Of a DNA stretch of 64,000 bases, positions 8,607 through 16,109 are shown in pieces (the first letter of the stretch is position 1; every line of letters begins with the position of its first letter). A program made the translations under genes and the position numbers. The DNA lies in NCBI GenBank assembly GCA_036015235.1, contig CP107926.1:3228001-3292000 (forward strand), written 5' to 3'. Origin of the DNA: Streptomyces sp. NBC_00433 (GTDB lineage: Bacteria; Actinomycetota; Actinomycetes; Streptomycetales; Streptomycetaceae). The notes below the pieces were generated by a model that was not told where the DNA came from, did no database searches, and was given only the letters and a program-made list of their open reading frames with translations.

Positions 8607-9884
8607 ATGAGCGACGGCGGGCGGGGCGTCAGCAGGCGCGGGATATTGGCGGGGACGGTGCTCGGTGTCACGGCGCTGTCGGGGAGCCCGGCCCACGCCC
8701 TGACGGCGGTGGGGACGGGCGCGCCCCCCAAGAGGCGGCCGGCGGCGTCGGTCCGGTCGCGCGCGGCGGCCGGGCACACCGTCCTCGCCCGACCGCTGGC
8801 GAACCCCGACGGCTCGAACCCGCTGATCCAGATCAGGGACGTCAACCGCTACGGCCAAGTGCTGGGAATGATCGACGCCGGCGAGAGCGCCATGCCGCGG
8901 TGGCCCTCGGCGATCTGGTCGAACGGCCGTGTCACCGTGCTGCCTTCGCCGGTGGCGGGCGCCTCGGACTGCGGCGCGACCCGCCTCAACGACCGGGGTC
9001 AGGCCGCCGGCTACTACACCGTCAACGGCCGAAGCCACGCCACGGTGTGGACCGGCGGGGTGCCGCGCGTGCTGGACATCGGCACCGTCTACAGCCGAGC
9101 CACCGCCCTGAACAACCTCGGGCAGGTCACGGTGTTCGGCTATGACGTGCCGAGTGGGGAGACCGCCACGTGGAGCACCGTCTGCCTGGTCGGTGAGGGC
9201 ACGATGACCACGGTCGACCCGCCGCCGTCAAGGAGCGGCATGACCTTCACCGCGCGCGCGGTCAACGACCGGGGCGATGTCCTGATGCTCGGCAGCCTGC
9301 CGCAGAGTTCGTGGCACTCCGCCTTCCTGTGGCGGGACGGCTCCGTCGTCGCCGACTTCACCGACGTGGGCGGAGCATGGAGCTTGCAGGGCGTCGGCGG
9401 CCTCAACGCGCGCGGTGACGTCGCCGGCGACTACTACTCGCCCGACGCACGCGCGTTCAGGTGGTCCGGCGGCACGCTGACCACCTTCACCGGCCCGCGC
9501 GGCGGCGCCGCCTCGGTGTCGGACCCCTCCATATGGCGGGCGCTGAACGACGCCGGGGACGTCCTCGGCTACGGCAACAGCTCCGCCGGCCACCGTGCCT
9601 TCGTGTGGAGCGGCGGCGGCGCCACCGACCTCGGCACCCTCGGAGGCACGCGCACCGACCCGGTCGGCATCAACAACAGCCGTCAGATCGCCGGAGGTTC
9701 ACAGCTCGCGGACGGCTCCTACCGCGCCTTCCTCTGGCGCGCCGGCGAGATGATCGCGATCACCCCGCCGTCGGGATACGCCACCACGGCCGCCTCCGCG
9801 ATCACCGAACAGGGCGATGTCCTGGGCAGCGCCGCCACCGCCGACGGCTCCCGTGGCGCGTACTTCCGCTGGACGGTCCGCTAG
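8607..9884 (+). CDS. Tat-exported HAF-repeat extracellular protein
   Basis: A 425-residue protein with a twin-arginine signal (VSRRGILAGTVLGVTAL, ending in AHA). Repeated motifs of the HAF family follow: blocks such as LNDRGQAAGYY, LNNLGQVTVFG, VNDRGDVLMLG, LNARGDVAGDYY, LNDAGDVLGYG and INNSRQIAGGS, each followed by an AFLW/AFRWSGG strand. These repeats build a propeller-like secreted protein of unknown function, common in actinomycetes. The start ATG 8607 is supported by GAGAGG at 8595-8600 and puts the twin arginines correctly near the N-terminus; the upstream extension is unlikely. The intergenic stretch before it contains a short CATGCC-TGG-GGCATG dyad at 8454-8468 of unknown role. Confidence 0.8.
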   Translation: MSDGGRGVSRRGILAGTVLGVTALSGSPAHALTAVGTGAPPKRRPAASVRSRAAAGHTVLARPLANPDGSNPLIQIRDVNRYGQVLGMIDAGESAMPRWPSAIWSNGRVTVLPSPVAGASDCGATRLNDRGQAAGYYTVNGRSHATVWTGGVPRVLDIGTVYSRATALNNLGQVTVFGYDVPSGETATWSTVCLVGEGTMTTVDPPPSRSGMTFTARAVNDRGDVLMLGSLPQSSWHSAFLWRDGSVVADFTDVGGAWSLQGVGGLNARGDVAGDYYSPDARAFRWSGGTLTTFTGPRGGAASVSDPSIWRALNDAGDVLGYGNSSAGHRAFVWSGGGATDLGTLGGTRTDPVGINNSRQIAGGSQLADGSYRAFLWRAGEMIAITPPSGYATTAASAITEQGDVLGSAATADGSRGAYFRWTVR

Positions 9885-9999
9885 GGCCCGTCGCAGGCCG
9901 CGGAGGCGGAGGGGGAGGCCGGGCAGGCGTAGGGCCGGCGGTTCCGCCGGGGGTGAACTCCGGTCCGGACGGCCGCCGCGGTCGCTAGCGTCGGGTCCC

Positions 10000-10734
10000 A
10001 TGACAACGGTGACCACGCACACGGTCGAATACGCCGCCGATGGCCTCACGATGGTCGGGCACCTCGCGCTCCCGGCCGGGAGCGGCCGCCGGCCTGCGGT
10101 TCTGGTCGGGCCCGAGGGGCCGGGGCTGAACGACTTCCAGCGGCGGCGGGCCGACGCCCTCGCCGAACTCGGCTACGTGGCGATGGCCTTCGACATCAAC
10201 GGCGGCCGCTGGATGAGCGACCCGCAGGAGATGCTCGCGTACGTGACCCCGATCCTCGCCGACCCCGAGCGGATGCGCGGCATCGGGCACGCGGCGCTCG
10301 ACGTCCTGCGGGCGGAACCGCGCACCGACCCCGACCGCATCGGCGCTGTCGGATACGGCACCGGGGGCGCCATCGCGCTGGAGCTCGGGCGGGACGGCGT
10401 CGACCTGCGGGTGATCGCGACGGTCAACGCGCTGATGACGGGCCGCCCCGGCGAGTCGGCGCGCATCCGCTGCCCGGTCTGGGTCGGGGTCGGCTCCGAG
10501 GACCCGATCATGCCGCCCGCCCAACGCGACGCCTTCACCGCCGAGATGCAGGCCGCGGGCGTCGACTGGCGCCTCGTGGTCTACGGCGGCGCCGCCCACG
10601 CCTTCCACCACCCGTCCGTGGCCCACGCCGTCGTCCCCGGCGTCGCCTACCACGAACTGCACGCGCGGCGAGCCTGGGACGACGTGGTCAACCTGCTCGC
10701 CGAGTGCCTGCCGGTGGCGGCGCGAGCCGCGTAG
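10000..10734 (+). CDS. Dienelactone hydrolase family protein with glycine at the nucleophile position
   Basis: A 244-residue alpha/beta-hydrolase of the dienelactone hydrolase family. The nucleophile elbow, normally G-Y/F-C-x-G-G, reads GYGTGG (codons at about 10351-10368), so the catalytic Cys is Gly. The other triad members appear intact: Asp in GSEDPIMPP and His in AAHAFHHP. This predicts loss of classical hydrolase activity or a changed function such as a binding or regulatory role. It stands alone between a HAF-repeat protein and a WhiJ-type locus. The start ATG 10000 is chosen because the family's N-terminal strand (VEYAADG) begins soon after it. The substrate is unknown. Confidence 0.8.
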   Translation: MTTVTTHTVEYAADGLTMVGHLALPAGSGRRPAVLVGPEGPGLNDFQRRRADALAELGYVAMAFDINGGRWMSDPQEMLAYVTPILADPERMRGIGHAALDVLRAEPRTDPDRIGAVGYGTGGAIALELGRDGVDLRVIATVNALMTGRPGESARIRCPVWVGVGSEDPIMPPAQRDAFTAEMQAAGVDWRLVVYGGAAHAFHHPSVAHAVVPGVAYHELHARRAWDDVVNLLAECLPVAARAA

Positions 10735-10736
10735 TA

Positions 10737-10761
10737 CGCGTACGCTGCGGCAGCGTACGCG
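10737..10761. promoter_or_regulatory. Perfect 25-bp palindrome upstream of the WhiJ-type gene (candidate operator)
   Basis: The arms CGCGTACGCTGC and GCAGCGTACGCG flank a single central G, forming a perfect dyad. A second conserved block, GTGGACAGTACGCATCACCG, follows a few bases downstream. Both elements recur, slightly changed, upstream of the paralogous regulator at 53.4 kb, so this is very likely a binding site of the encoded XRE-type proteins and overlaps their promoter. Confidence 0.7.
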
Positions 10762-10847
10762 CACAGATTGTGGACAGTACGCATCACCGTCAGTGAGGCT
10801 TGCTTCCGGAGAGTGCCGATGCGCGGCACCCAGGGAGGAGGCCGGAG

Positions 10848-11720
10848 ATGGCCGATGGTACGGGCGGGACGGAAGACGAGGACGAGGGCGGCAAAGCCGG
10901 AGGCGAACCCGAGTCGTCCGACAGCCTGCGGACCTTCGGGGCGGTCGTGCAGGCGCTGCGCAACCACTCCGGGCTCAGCCGGGAGGAGTTGGGGCGCGAG
11001 GTCGGGTATTCGAAGCACACGGTCGCCTCCGTCGAGGTGGGCCGCCGCATGCCGGACGTGGACTTCATCGACCTCGGCGAGGCGGCGCTCGGCAACACCG
11101 GTGCCTTAAAGGCGGCCTACAAGCACCTCACCCGGGAGCAGGGGCTTGCCGCCTGGTTCCGGCGGTGGGCGCGTCTGGAGCTGACGGCGATCAGCTTGTA
11201 CACGTACGAATGCCGCGTGATCCCGGGCCTGTTGCAGACCGAGGCCTATGCGCGGGCGGTGTCACTGAGTGTGCCGCCGCTCGCCGGTGAGGCCGCGGTA
11301 GGACAGCGGGTGGCCAAGCGGCTCGACCGGCAGAAGCTGCTCTCGACGGACCGCGAACGGCCCTGCGCGTTCAGCTTCATCCTGGAACAGGCCGTCCTGG
11401 AGAGGTGGACGGGCGGACCGGACGTCACACGGGAGTTGTACGACCACCTGCTGGACGTCAGTGAACGGCACTGGAACGTCGAGTTGCAGATCATGCCGCT
11501 GCGACAGCCCGTACACGCGGGCCATGACGGGCCGATGCGCCTGCTGGAGACGCCCGAGAACCGCTGGTTCGCATACTCAGAAGGGCAGGAGAACGGGCGG
11601 CTGATCGCTGACCAGAAAGCAATCAGCATCCTTCAGCAACGGTATGCAAAACTGCGCTCACAGGCCCTCACCCCCGACGACTCCAGGGGCCTGCTGGAGC
11701 GAATGCGAGGAGCACTATGA
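10848..11720 (+). CDS. WhiJ-type XRE-family regulator (helix-turn-helix plus DUF5753)
   Basis: A 290-residue DNA-binding protein. A 25-residue acidic/Gly-rich leader precedes an XRE helix-turn-helix (QALRNHSGLSREELGREV, then GYSKHTVASVEVGRRMP). The DUF5753 ligand/protein-interaction domain follows (YTYECRVIPGLLQTEAYARA ... RYAKLRSQALTPDDSR). This family (WhiJ-like) partners with DUF397 proteins to control differentiation genes in Streptomyces. ATG 10848 has a GGAGG upstream. A TTA codon at 11106-11108 makes translation dependent on the bldA tRNA. The stop overlaps the DUF397 ATG (ATGA 11717-11720). It is a close paralogue of the gene at 53497-54348; the two C-termini are nearly identical. Confidence 0.88.
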   Translation: MADGTGGTEDEDEGGKAGGEPESSDSLRTFGAVVQALRNHSGLSREELGREVGYSKHTVASVEVGRRMPDVDFIDLGEAALGNTGALKAAYKHLTREQGLAAWFRRWARLELTAISLYTYECRVIPGLLQTEAYARAVSLSVPPLAGEAAVGQRVAKRLDRQKLLSTDRERPCAFSFILEQAVLERWTGGPDVTRELYDHLLDVSERHWNVELQIMPLRQPVHAGHDGPMRLLETPENRWFAYSEGQENGRLIADQKAISILQQRYAKLRSQALTPDDSRGLLERMRGAL

Positions 11721-12022
11721 CCAAGCCCGGCCTGGTCTGGTTCAAGAGCAGCTACAGCGGCTCGCAGGGTGACGACTGCATCGAGGTCGCCGTCGGCTGG
11801 CAGAAGTCCAGCTACAGCGGTTCCGAGGGCGACAACTGCCTGGAGGTCGCCCTCGGCTGGCACAAGTCCAGCCACAGCAGCGGCAGTGAAGGCGACTGCG
11901 TCGAGGTCGCCGAGTGCCCCGGCACCGTCCACGTACGGGACTCCAAGGACAAGGAGGGGCCGCAGCTCGCCTTCTCCCCCGCCGCCTGGGCCGACTTCAT
12001 CGCCTACGCCCGCGCCCTCTGA
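11717..12022 (+). CDS. DUF397 protein with a triplicated N-terminal motif
   Basis: A 101-residue partner of the upstream WhiJ-type regulator, translationally coupled by ATGA. Normal DUF397 proteins (about 60-80 residues) carry one W-x-KSSYSG-x-x-GD-x-C-x-EVA motif followed by VRDSKD and a PxxWxxF tail. Here the KSS..GD.CxEVA motif appears three times in tandem (near residues 8-25, 29-46 and 50-67) before the single VHVRDSKDKEGPQLAF-SPAAWADF end. The units are similar at DNA level too, pointing to recent duplication. DUF397 partners are thought to modulate their cognate XRE regulator; the effect of extra copies is unknown. Confidence 0.85.
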   Translation: MTKPGLVWFKSSYSGSQGDDCIEVAVGWQKSSYSGSEGDNCLEVALGWHKSSHSSGSEGDCVEVAECPGTVHVRDSKDKEGPQLAFSPAAWADFIAYARAL

Positions 12023-12035
12023 ACCGTTCCGCCAC

Positions 12036-12070
12036 GCGCCCCGCACCGGATCACCCCGGCTGCGGGGCGC
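12036..12070 (+). terminator. Candidate hairpin terminator after the WhiJ/DUF397 pair
   Basis: A 10-bp GC-rich stem (GCGCCCCGCA paired with TGCGGGGCGC) with a 15-nt loop begins 14 bases after the DUF397 stop. There is no U-tract, as is usual in Streptomyces terminators. Confidence 0.5.
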
Positions 12071-12139
12071 GGCCGTGCCGTCACGGCCCGAAGCGGCCTG
12101 CTTGACCCTCACGTCGCGTCATGCCGCATTGTCGGTGGC

Positions 12140-13255
12140 GTGGAAGAGCACCTGACCGTGGGACGCGTGGCCGAACTGGCCGGCGTGACCGTGCGCACCC
12201 TGCACCACTACGACGAGATCGGGCTCGTACGGCCGTCCGCGCGGACCGCGGGCGGCTACCGGGCCTACGCCGCGGGGGACGTGGTGCGGCTGCGGGAGGT
12301 GCTCGCCTACCGGCGGCTGGGCTTCGGACTGCGCGAGATCGCGGATCTGGTGGACGACCCGGCCACCGACGCGGTCGCGCACCTGCGCCGGCTGCGCGGC
12401 CTGCTGCTGGAGCAGCGGGACCGCGCCGCGGCCATGGTGTCGGCCATCGACAGGGAGTTGGAGGCACGCGCCATGGGGATCAGCACGCCACCGGAGGAGC
12501 AACTGAGGATATTCGGGGCGCAGTTGTACGAGGCCATCGGGTCGGCCTACCCGGCGACGCGGCGCACCGAGCCGCGGATCGCCGCGAAGGTCTGGGAGGC
12601 GCTCGGGGACGCGCGGACGGTGCTGAACGTCGGGGCCGGCACCGGCTCGTACGAGCCGCCGGACCGCGAGGTCACGGCGGTGGAGCCGTCCGCGGTGATG
12701 CGCGCGCAGCGTCCCGCGGGCGCGGCGCCGTGCGTGGCGGCCGCCGCGGAGAGCCTGCCCTTCGCGGACCAGTCCTTCGACGCCGCGATGGCCTTCAGCA
12801 CCGTTCACCACTGGCAGGACCCGATCGCCGGGCTGCGCGAATTGCGCCGGGTGGCCCGCCGCGTGGTGGTCTTCACCTATGACGCCGGCACGACCGGCTG
12901 GCTGGAGCGGTTCTGGCTCACCCGCGACTACCTGCCGGAATTCGCCGGACTGCTCACCGACTGGCCCTCGCTGGCCGACCTGACCCGCGCGATCGGGGGC
13001 CGCGCCGAGCCGGTGCTCGTCCCGTGGGACTGCGCCGACGGCTTCTTCGAGGCCTATTGGCGCCGGCCCGAGGCGTATCTGGACGAGGATGTGCGCCGCG
13101 CGGTGTCGGTGTGGACCAGGGTCGGGACGCGGGCCGAGAAGCGGGCCGTGGACGCGCTCCGCGCCGACCTCGCCTCCGGCAGGTGGGCCGAACGCAACCG
13201 GGACCTCGTCGCCCTCGACTCCGCCGAGTTGGGCCTTCGCCTGCTCGTGGCCTGA
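12140..13255 (+). CDS. MerR-family regulator fused to a class I SAM-dependent methyltransferase
   Basis: A 371-residue fusion. Residues 1-115 are a MerR DNA-binding region (LTVGRVAELAGVTVRTLHHYD, GLVRPSARTAGGYRAYAAGD, LREVLAYRRLGFGLREIADL) followed by the usual dimerisation helix. Residues 150-350 are a methyltransferase with the SAM-binding loop VLNVGAGTGSYE, an acidic position in AVEPSAVM and the post-motif FAMAFS-like segment FDAAMAFSTVHHW. MerR proteins normally carry small ligand pockets, so the effector domain here is an enzyme fold. It may sense SAM or a methyl acceptor, or methylate and thus sense a drug-like compound. The GTG at 12140 is the best start, with no strong ribosome site. 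The gene converges on the arabinofuranosidase. Confidence 0.82.
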   Translation: MEEHLTVGRVAELAGVTVRTLHHYDEIGLVRPSARTAGGYRAYAAGDVVRLREVLAYRRLGFGLREIADLVDDPATDAVAHLRRLRGLLLEQRDRAAAMVSAIDRELEARAMGISTPPEEQLRIFGAQLYEAIGSAYPATRRTEPRIAAKVWEALGDARTVLNVGAGTGSYEPPDREVTAVEPSAVMRAQRPAGAAPCVAAAAESLPFADQSFDAAMAFSTVHHWQDPIAGLRELRRVARRVVVFTYDAGTTGWLERFWLTRDYLPEFAGLLTDWPSLADLTRAIGGRAEPVLVPWDCADGFFEAYWRRPEAYLDEDVRRAVSVWTRVGTRAEKRAVDALRADLASGRWAERNRDLVALDSAELGLRLLVA

Positions 13256-13288
13256 ATCCGCCGCGCCGCGGTGCTCCGCTCGCGGCGG

Positions 13289-13321
13289 GGCCGCACCACC
13301 GGTGGCGCCGGTGGTACGGCC
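13289..13321. terminator. Bidirectional terminator hairpin between convergent genes
   Basis: Stem of 14 bp with one mismatch (GGCCGCACCACCGG against CCGGTGGTACGGCC) and a 5-nt loop, placed exactly between the convergent MerR-methyltransferase and arabinofuranosidase stops. It can serve both transcripts. Confidence 0.65.
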
Positions 13322-13335
13322 CCTCGCGTGGGGGT

Positions 13336-14907
13336 CTACGGCGTCCAGGGGGACGCGGTCGCCCAGCTCACGTCGTCGGCCCAGGACGTGGCGGAGTCCC
13401 AGGTGTTCGAGCCGCCGTTCGAGGCGATGTAGACGTTGTAGTTGAAGTGGCGCAGGTACTTGTCGGGGAAGTTGACGGACTGGAGCGAGAAGCCCTGCCC
13501 GTTCTGGCCGCTCTGCGGGCAGAAGGTCGCGTCCTGCTGGAAGATCGAGCTGCCGTCGCTCGCGGCCAGTTGGAGCTTGTAGTTGTAGTGGCGCAGGTAC
13601 TGGCCCGACTTGTTCGCGGACTCGAAGGACACGCAGGAGCTGTTGGCGAGGCCCGCGCGCACGATCCAGGTGGCGTCGGCCTTGGCGGTGGACGTACTGG
13701 ACGAGGTGACCGGGGAGATGACGACGTTGGTGTCGTTGTCGTCGTGCGTGATGTAGTCGCCGGTGCAGCACGAGGTCGTCGCCCGCAGGGACAACCTGCT
13801 GCCGGCGGCCGGGAAGCCCGAGCCGCCCCCGGAGGAGCCGTTGCCGTAGCCGACCGAGTTGATGTTGGCCTGGACGGAGTTCTCGGTGGCGTCGGACGGG
13901 TAGCCCGAGGTCATCACGCCCTCGTAGAAGGTGCCCTGGGCTCCCTTGCTGTTGTCGCCGCCGATGCCGAGGATGATCGCGCCCTGCTTCTTCATCGGGT
14001 TGTAGCCCGAGACGTTGGGCCGGACCCCGTCGTAGAAGGTGGACAGGCCGCCGGACTGGGCGTTGCCGCCGCGGATGGCCCAGTGGTTCGGGCCGCCCTT
14101 CACGATGGCGGTGGTGTAGCGGTAGTTGATCGTCGGGTCACCGGAGTTGAGGTGCTGGTTGACGCCGGAGAACAGGCCGTTCTCCAGGTCGGCCATGATC
14201 CACGGGCCGTTCCCGGAACCGTAGCCCCAGACCTTGATGTTGCCGAAGTAGATGGCTTCCATCGTGCCGTTGCCGTCGTCGTTGTTGTTCGTCTCGGCGT
14301 TGCCGTAGTCGAAGCAGCAGCCGCCGTTGTAGTGGGTGCCGTCGAAGATCGCGTACATGCCCTCCGGGTTGTCACCCGTCGCGATGCCGCTGGTGTGGTC
14401 GTTGCGGTAGCCGGTGCCGGGGGCGACGAAGACGCCGTAGGCCTTGTGGCCGCCGACCATGGTGGGGGCCGCGGTGGCGTTCGCGAGGTTGTCCGGGCCG
14501 CCGGCCGCGCCGCCGCCGGGGGCCTGGGTGAGGTTGTTGCCGCGGCCGGACTGGTCGTAGATCACGGTGATCACGCACGAGGTGCCGGAGCAGAAGGAGT
14601 CCTGCGCGGCGGCGTTGGCGTAGCCGCCGGCGCTCAGGACGCCGATGTTCTGCGTGGCGTTGTCCGAGGAGCGCCGGACCTGGTAGAGCGAGCCGTTGTA
14701 GGAGGAGTACAGCGCGCGGGTGGTGCTGTGCGCCGCGACGCAGGGCGTACCGCCGGACTGGTAGATGTCGCAGGGCAGCGAGCCGGCCGCCTGCGAGGCG
14801 GGGGACGTGCCGGCCAGGACGCCGGCGATCAGCGCGACGACGGCGGTGACCGCCAACGCCCACTTTCTGACGTGCCGCTGGAGATGTGCTGCCACGGGTA
14901 CGGACAC
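13336..14907 (-). CDS. Secreted GH54 alpha-L-arabinofuranosidase with CBM42 (AbfB) domain
   Basis: A 523-residue exported enzyme. After a signal peptide (WALAVTAVVALIAGVLAGTSPASQAAG) comes a GH54 catalytic domain beginning LPCDIYQSGGTPCVAAHSTT. It includes the vicinal cysteines and CCFDYGNAET, where the Glu matches the family nucleophile, and GIGGDNS, where the Asp matches the acid/base. The C-terminal 150 residues are the beta-trefoil AbfB arabinose-binding domain with SLRATT...YITHDD and two YLRH(Y/F)NY repeats. It releases L-arabinose from arabinoxylan or arabinan outside the cell. GTG 14905-14907 is chosen for the GGAGGAGG just upstream. It lies downstream of the sugar ABC transporter, and the nearby LacI-type operators and araBDA genes support an arabinose-utilisation role. 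Confidence 0.9.
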   Translation of the reverse strand: MSVPVAAHLQRHVRKWALAVTAVVALIAGVLAGTSPASQAAGSLPCDIYQSGGTPCVAAHSTTRALYSSYNGSLYQVRRSSDNATQNIGVLSAGGYANAAAQDSFCSGTSCVITVIYDQSGRGNNLTQAPGGGAAGGPDNLANATAAPTMVGGHKAYGVFVAPGTGYRNDHTSGIATGDNPEGMYAIFDGTHYNGGCCFDYGNAETNNNDDGNGTMEAIYFGNIKVWGYGSGNGPWIMADLENGLFSGVNQHLNSGDPTINYRYTTAIVKGGPNHWAIRGGNAQSGGLSTFYDGVRPNVSGYNPMKKQGAIILGIGGDNSKGAQGTFYEGVMTSGYPSDATENSVQANINSVGYGNGSSGGGSGFPAAGSRLSLRATTSCCTGDYITHDDNDTNVVISPVTSSSTSTAKADATWIVRAGLANSSCVSFESANKSGQYLRHYNYKLQLAASDGSSIFQQDATFCPQSGQNGQGFSLQSVNFPDKYLRHFNYNVYIASNGGSNTWDSATSWADDVSWATASPWTP

Positions 14908-15092
14908 GGAGTCCTCCTCCGGTGTGGGGGGTGGGGAGACGCACGGCATGGGGCGCGGGCTGTCCGCGGGCAGGCCGAAGGGCGGCCCGGCGCCCGTGGG
15001 AGGGGGCGCCGGGAACCGTGTGGGTGGAGCAGTGTGGGGGCTCCAGGTGGTGCGGCGGTTCAGGTGGGGCGGCGATTCCGGTGCGGCGGGGC

Positions 15093-16109
15093 TCAGGTGC
15101 GGCGGGCGACGCTTCTGGCGCGCAGCCGGTCGGCGGTGATGGCGACGCCGAGAACGCAACCGAGCACGATGTTGGTGTAGTTGGAGTTGATCTGGAGCGT
15201 GGTGAGCCCGTTGTTGATCAGTTCGAGCAGGATGGTGCCCGCCACGATGCCGACGATGCGGCCCTGGCCGCCGACCAGGCTCACCCCGCCGATGACGGCC
15301 GCGGCGATCGCCGACAGCTCCCAGCCGACGCCGACGCCGCTGGCCGAGCCGACGCCCATCCGGCCCAGCACCATGATCCCGGCGAAGGCGGACAGCAGCG
15401 AACTGGTCACGTACATCGAGATGACGCGGCGGTCGCCGCGGATGCCCGCGAGCCGGGCCGCCTCCGCATTGCCGCCGACCGCGTAGACCTGGCGGCCCGC
15501 GTAGGTGCGCTCCAGGAAGAACCAGGCGGCGATGGCGACGATCACGAACAGGATCAGCGGCAGCGGGACTTGGGCCACGTACGTCTGCCCGACATCGCCG
15601 AAGAAGCCGCCGATGCCGGTGATCGAGGTACCGGAGGTGATGGCGAGCGTGACGCCCTGGGCGACGGTGTAGGTGACCAGGGTGACGACGAAGGGCGGCA
15701 TCTTCAGCCGGGTGACGGCGAGTCCGTGGATGAGGCCGACCGTGCCGGCGATGACGAGGGTGACCAGAACCGCGAGGACGGGTGGCAGCCCGGCCCGCAC
15801 GTTGAACCAGGACATCAGGATGACGCTGGTGCCCAGCAGCGCCCCGACCGACAGGTCGATCCCGCCGGTGAGGATCACCAGCGACTCGCCGATCGCGATG
15901 AGGCCGTACTGCGCCAGGTCGAAGCCCATGCCCTGGAGGTTGACGGCGCTGGCGAAGGTGGACTTGTCGATCGCGAGCGCCGTGAAGACGATGACGCAGG
16001 CCGCGACGACGCCGACTTCCGGGGTCTCGGCCAGCCGCCGGACCAGGGATGTACGCGGCGACGAACCGTCGTCCAGGTCCGCCAGAGCCGGGGCGGTGCT
16101 GGTCTTCAT
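15093..16109 (-). CDS. Sugar ABC transporter permease (RbsC/AraH family)
   Basis: A 338-residue polytopic membrane protein of the ribose/arabinose/xylose permease family, with GMGFDLAQYGLIAIGESLVI, LTGGIDLSVGALLG and GGNAEAARLAGI, all family signatures. It forms the membrane channel for the ATPase and binding protein encoded just upstream. Its start overlaps the ATPase stop (ATGA at 16106-16109). The 185 bases between this gene and the arabinofuranosidase hold short AGGTGCGGCGG-like repeats and no operator, so the hydrolase may be read through from the transporter promoter. L-arabinose is the likely substrate from context. Confidence 0.88.
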   Translation of the reverse strand: MKTSTAPALADLDDGSSPRTSLVRRLAETPEVGVVAACVIVFTALAIDKSTFASAVNLQGMGFDLAQYGLIAIGESLVILTGGIDLSVGALLGTSVILMSWFNVRAGLPPVLAVLVTLVIAGTVGLIHGLAVTRLKMPPFVVTLVTYTVAQGVTLAITSGTSITGIGGFFGDVGQTYVAQVPLPLILFVIVAIAAWFFLERTYAGRQVYAVGGNAEAARLAGIRGDRRVISMYVTSSLLSAFAGIMVLGRMGVGSASGVGVGWELSAIAAAVIGGVSLVGGQGRIVGIVAGTILLELINNGLTTLQINSNYTNIVLGCVLGVAITADRLRARSVARRT

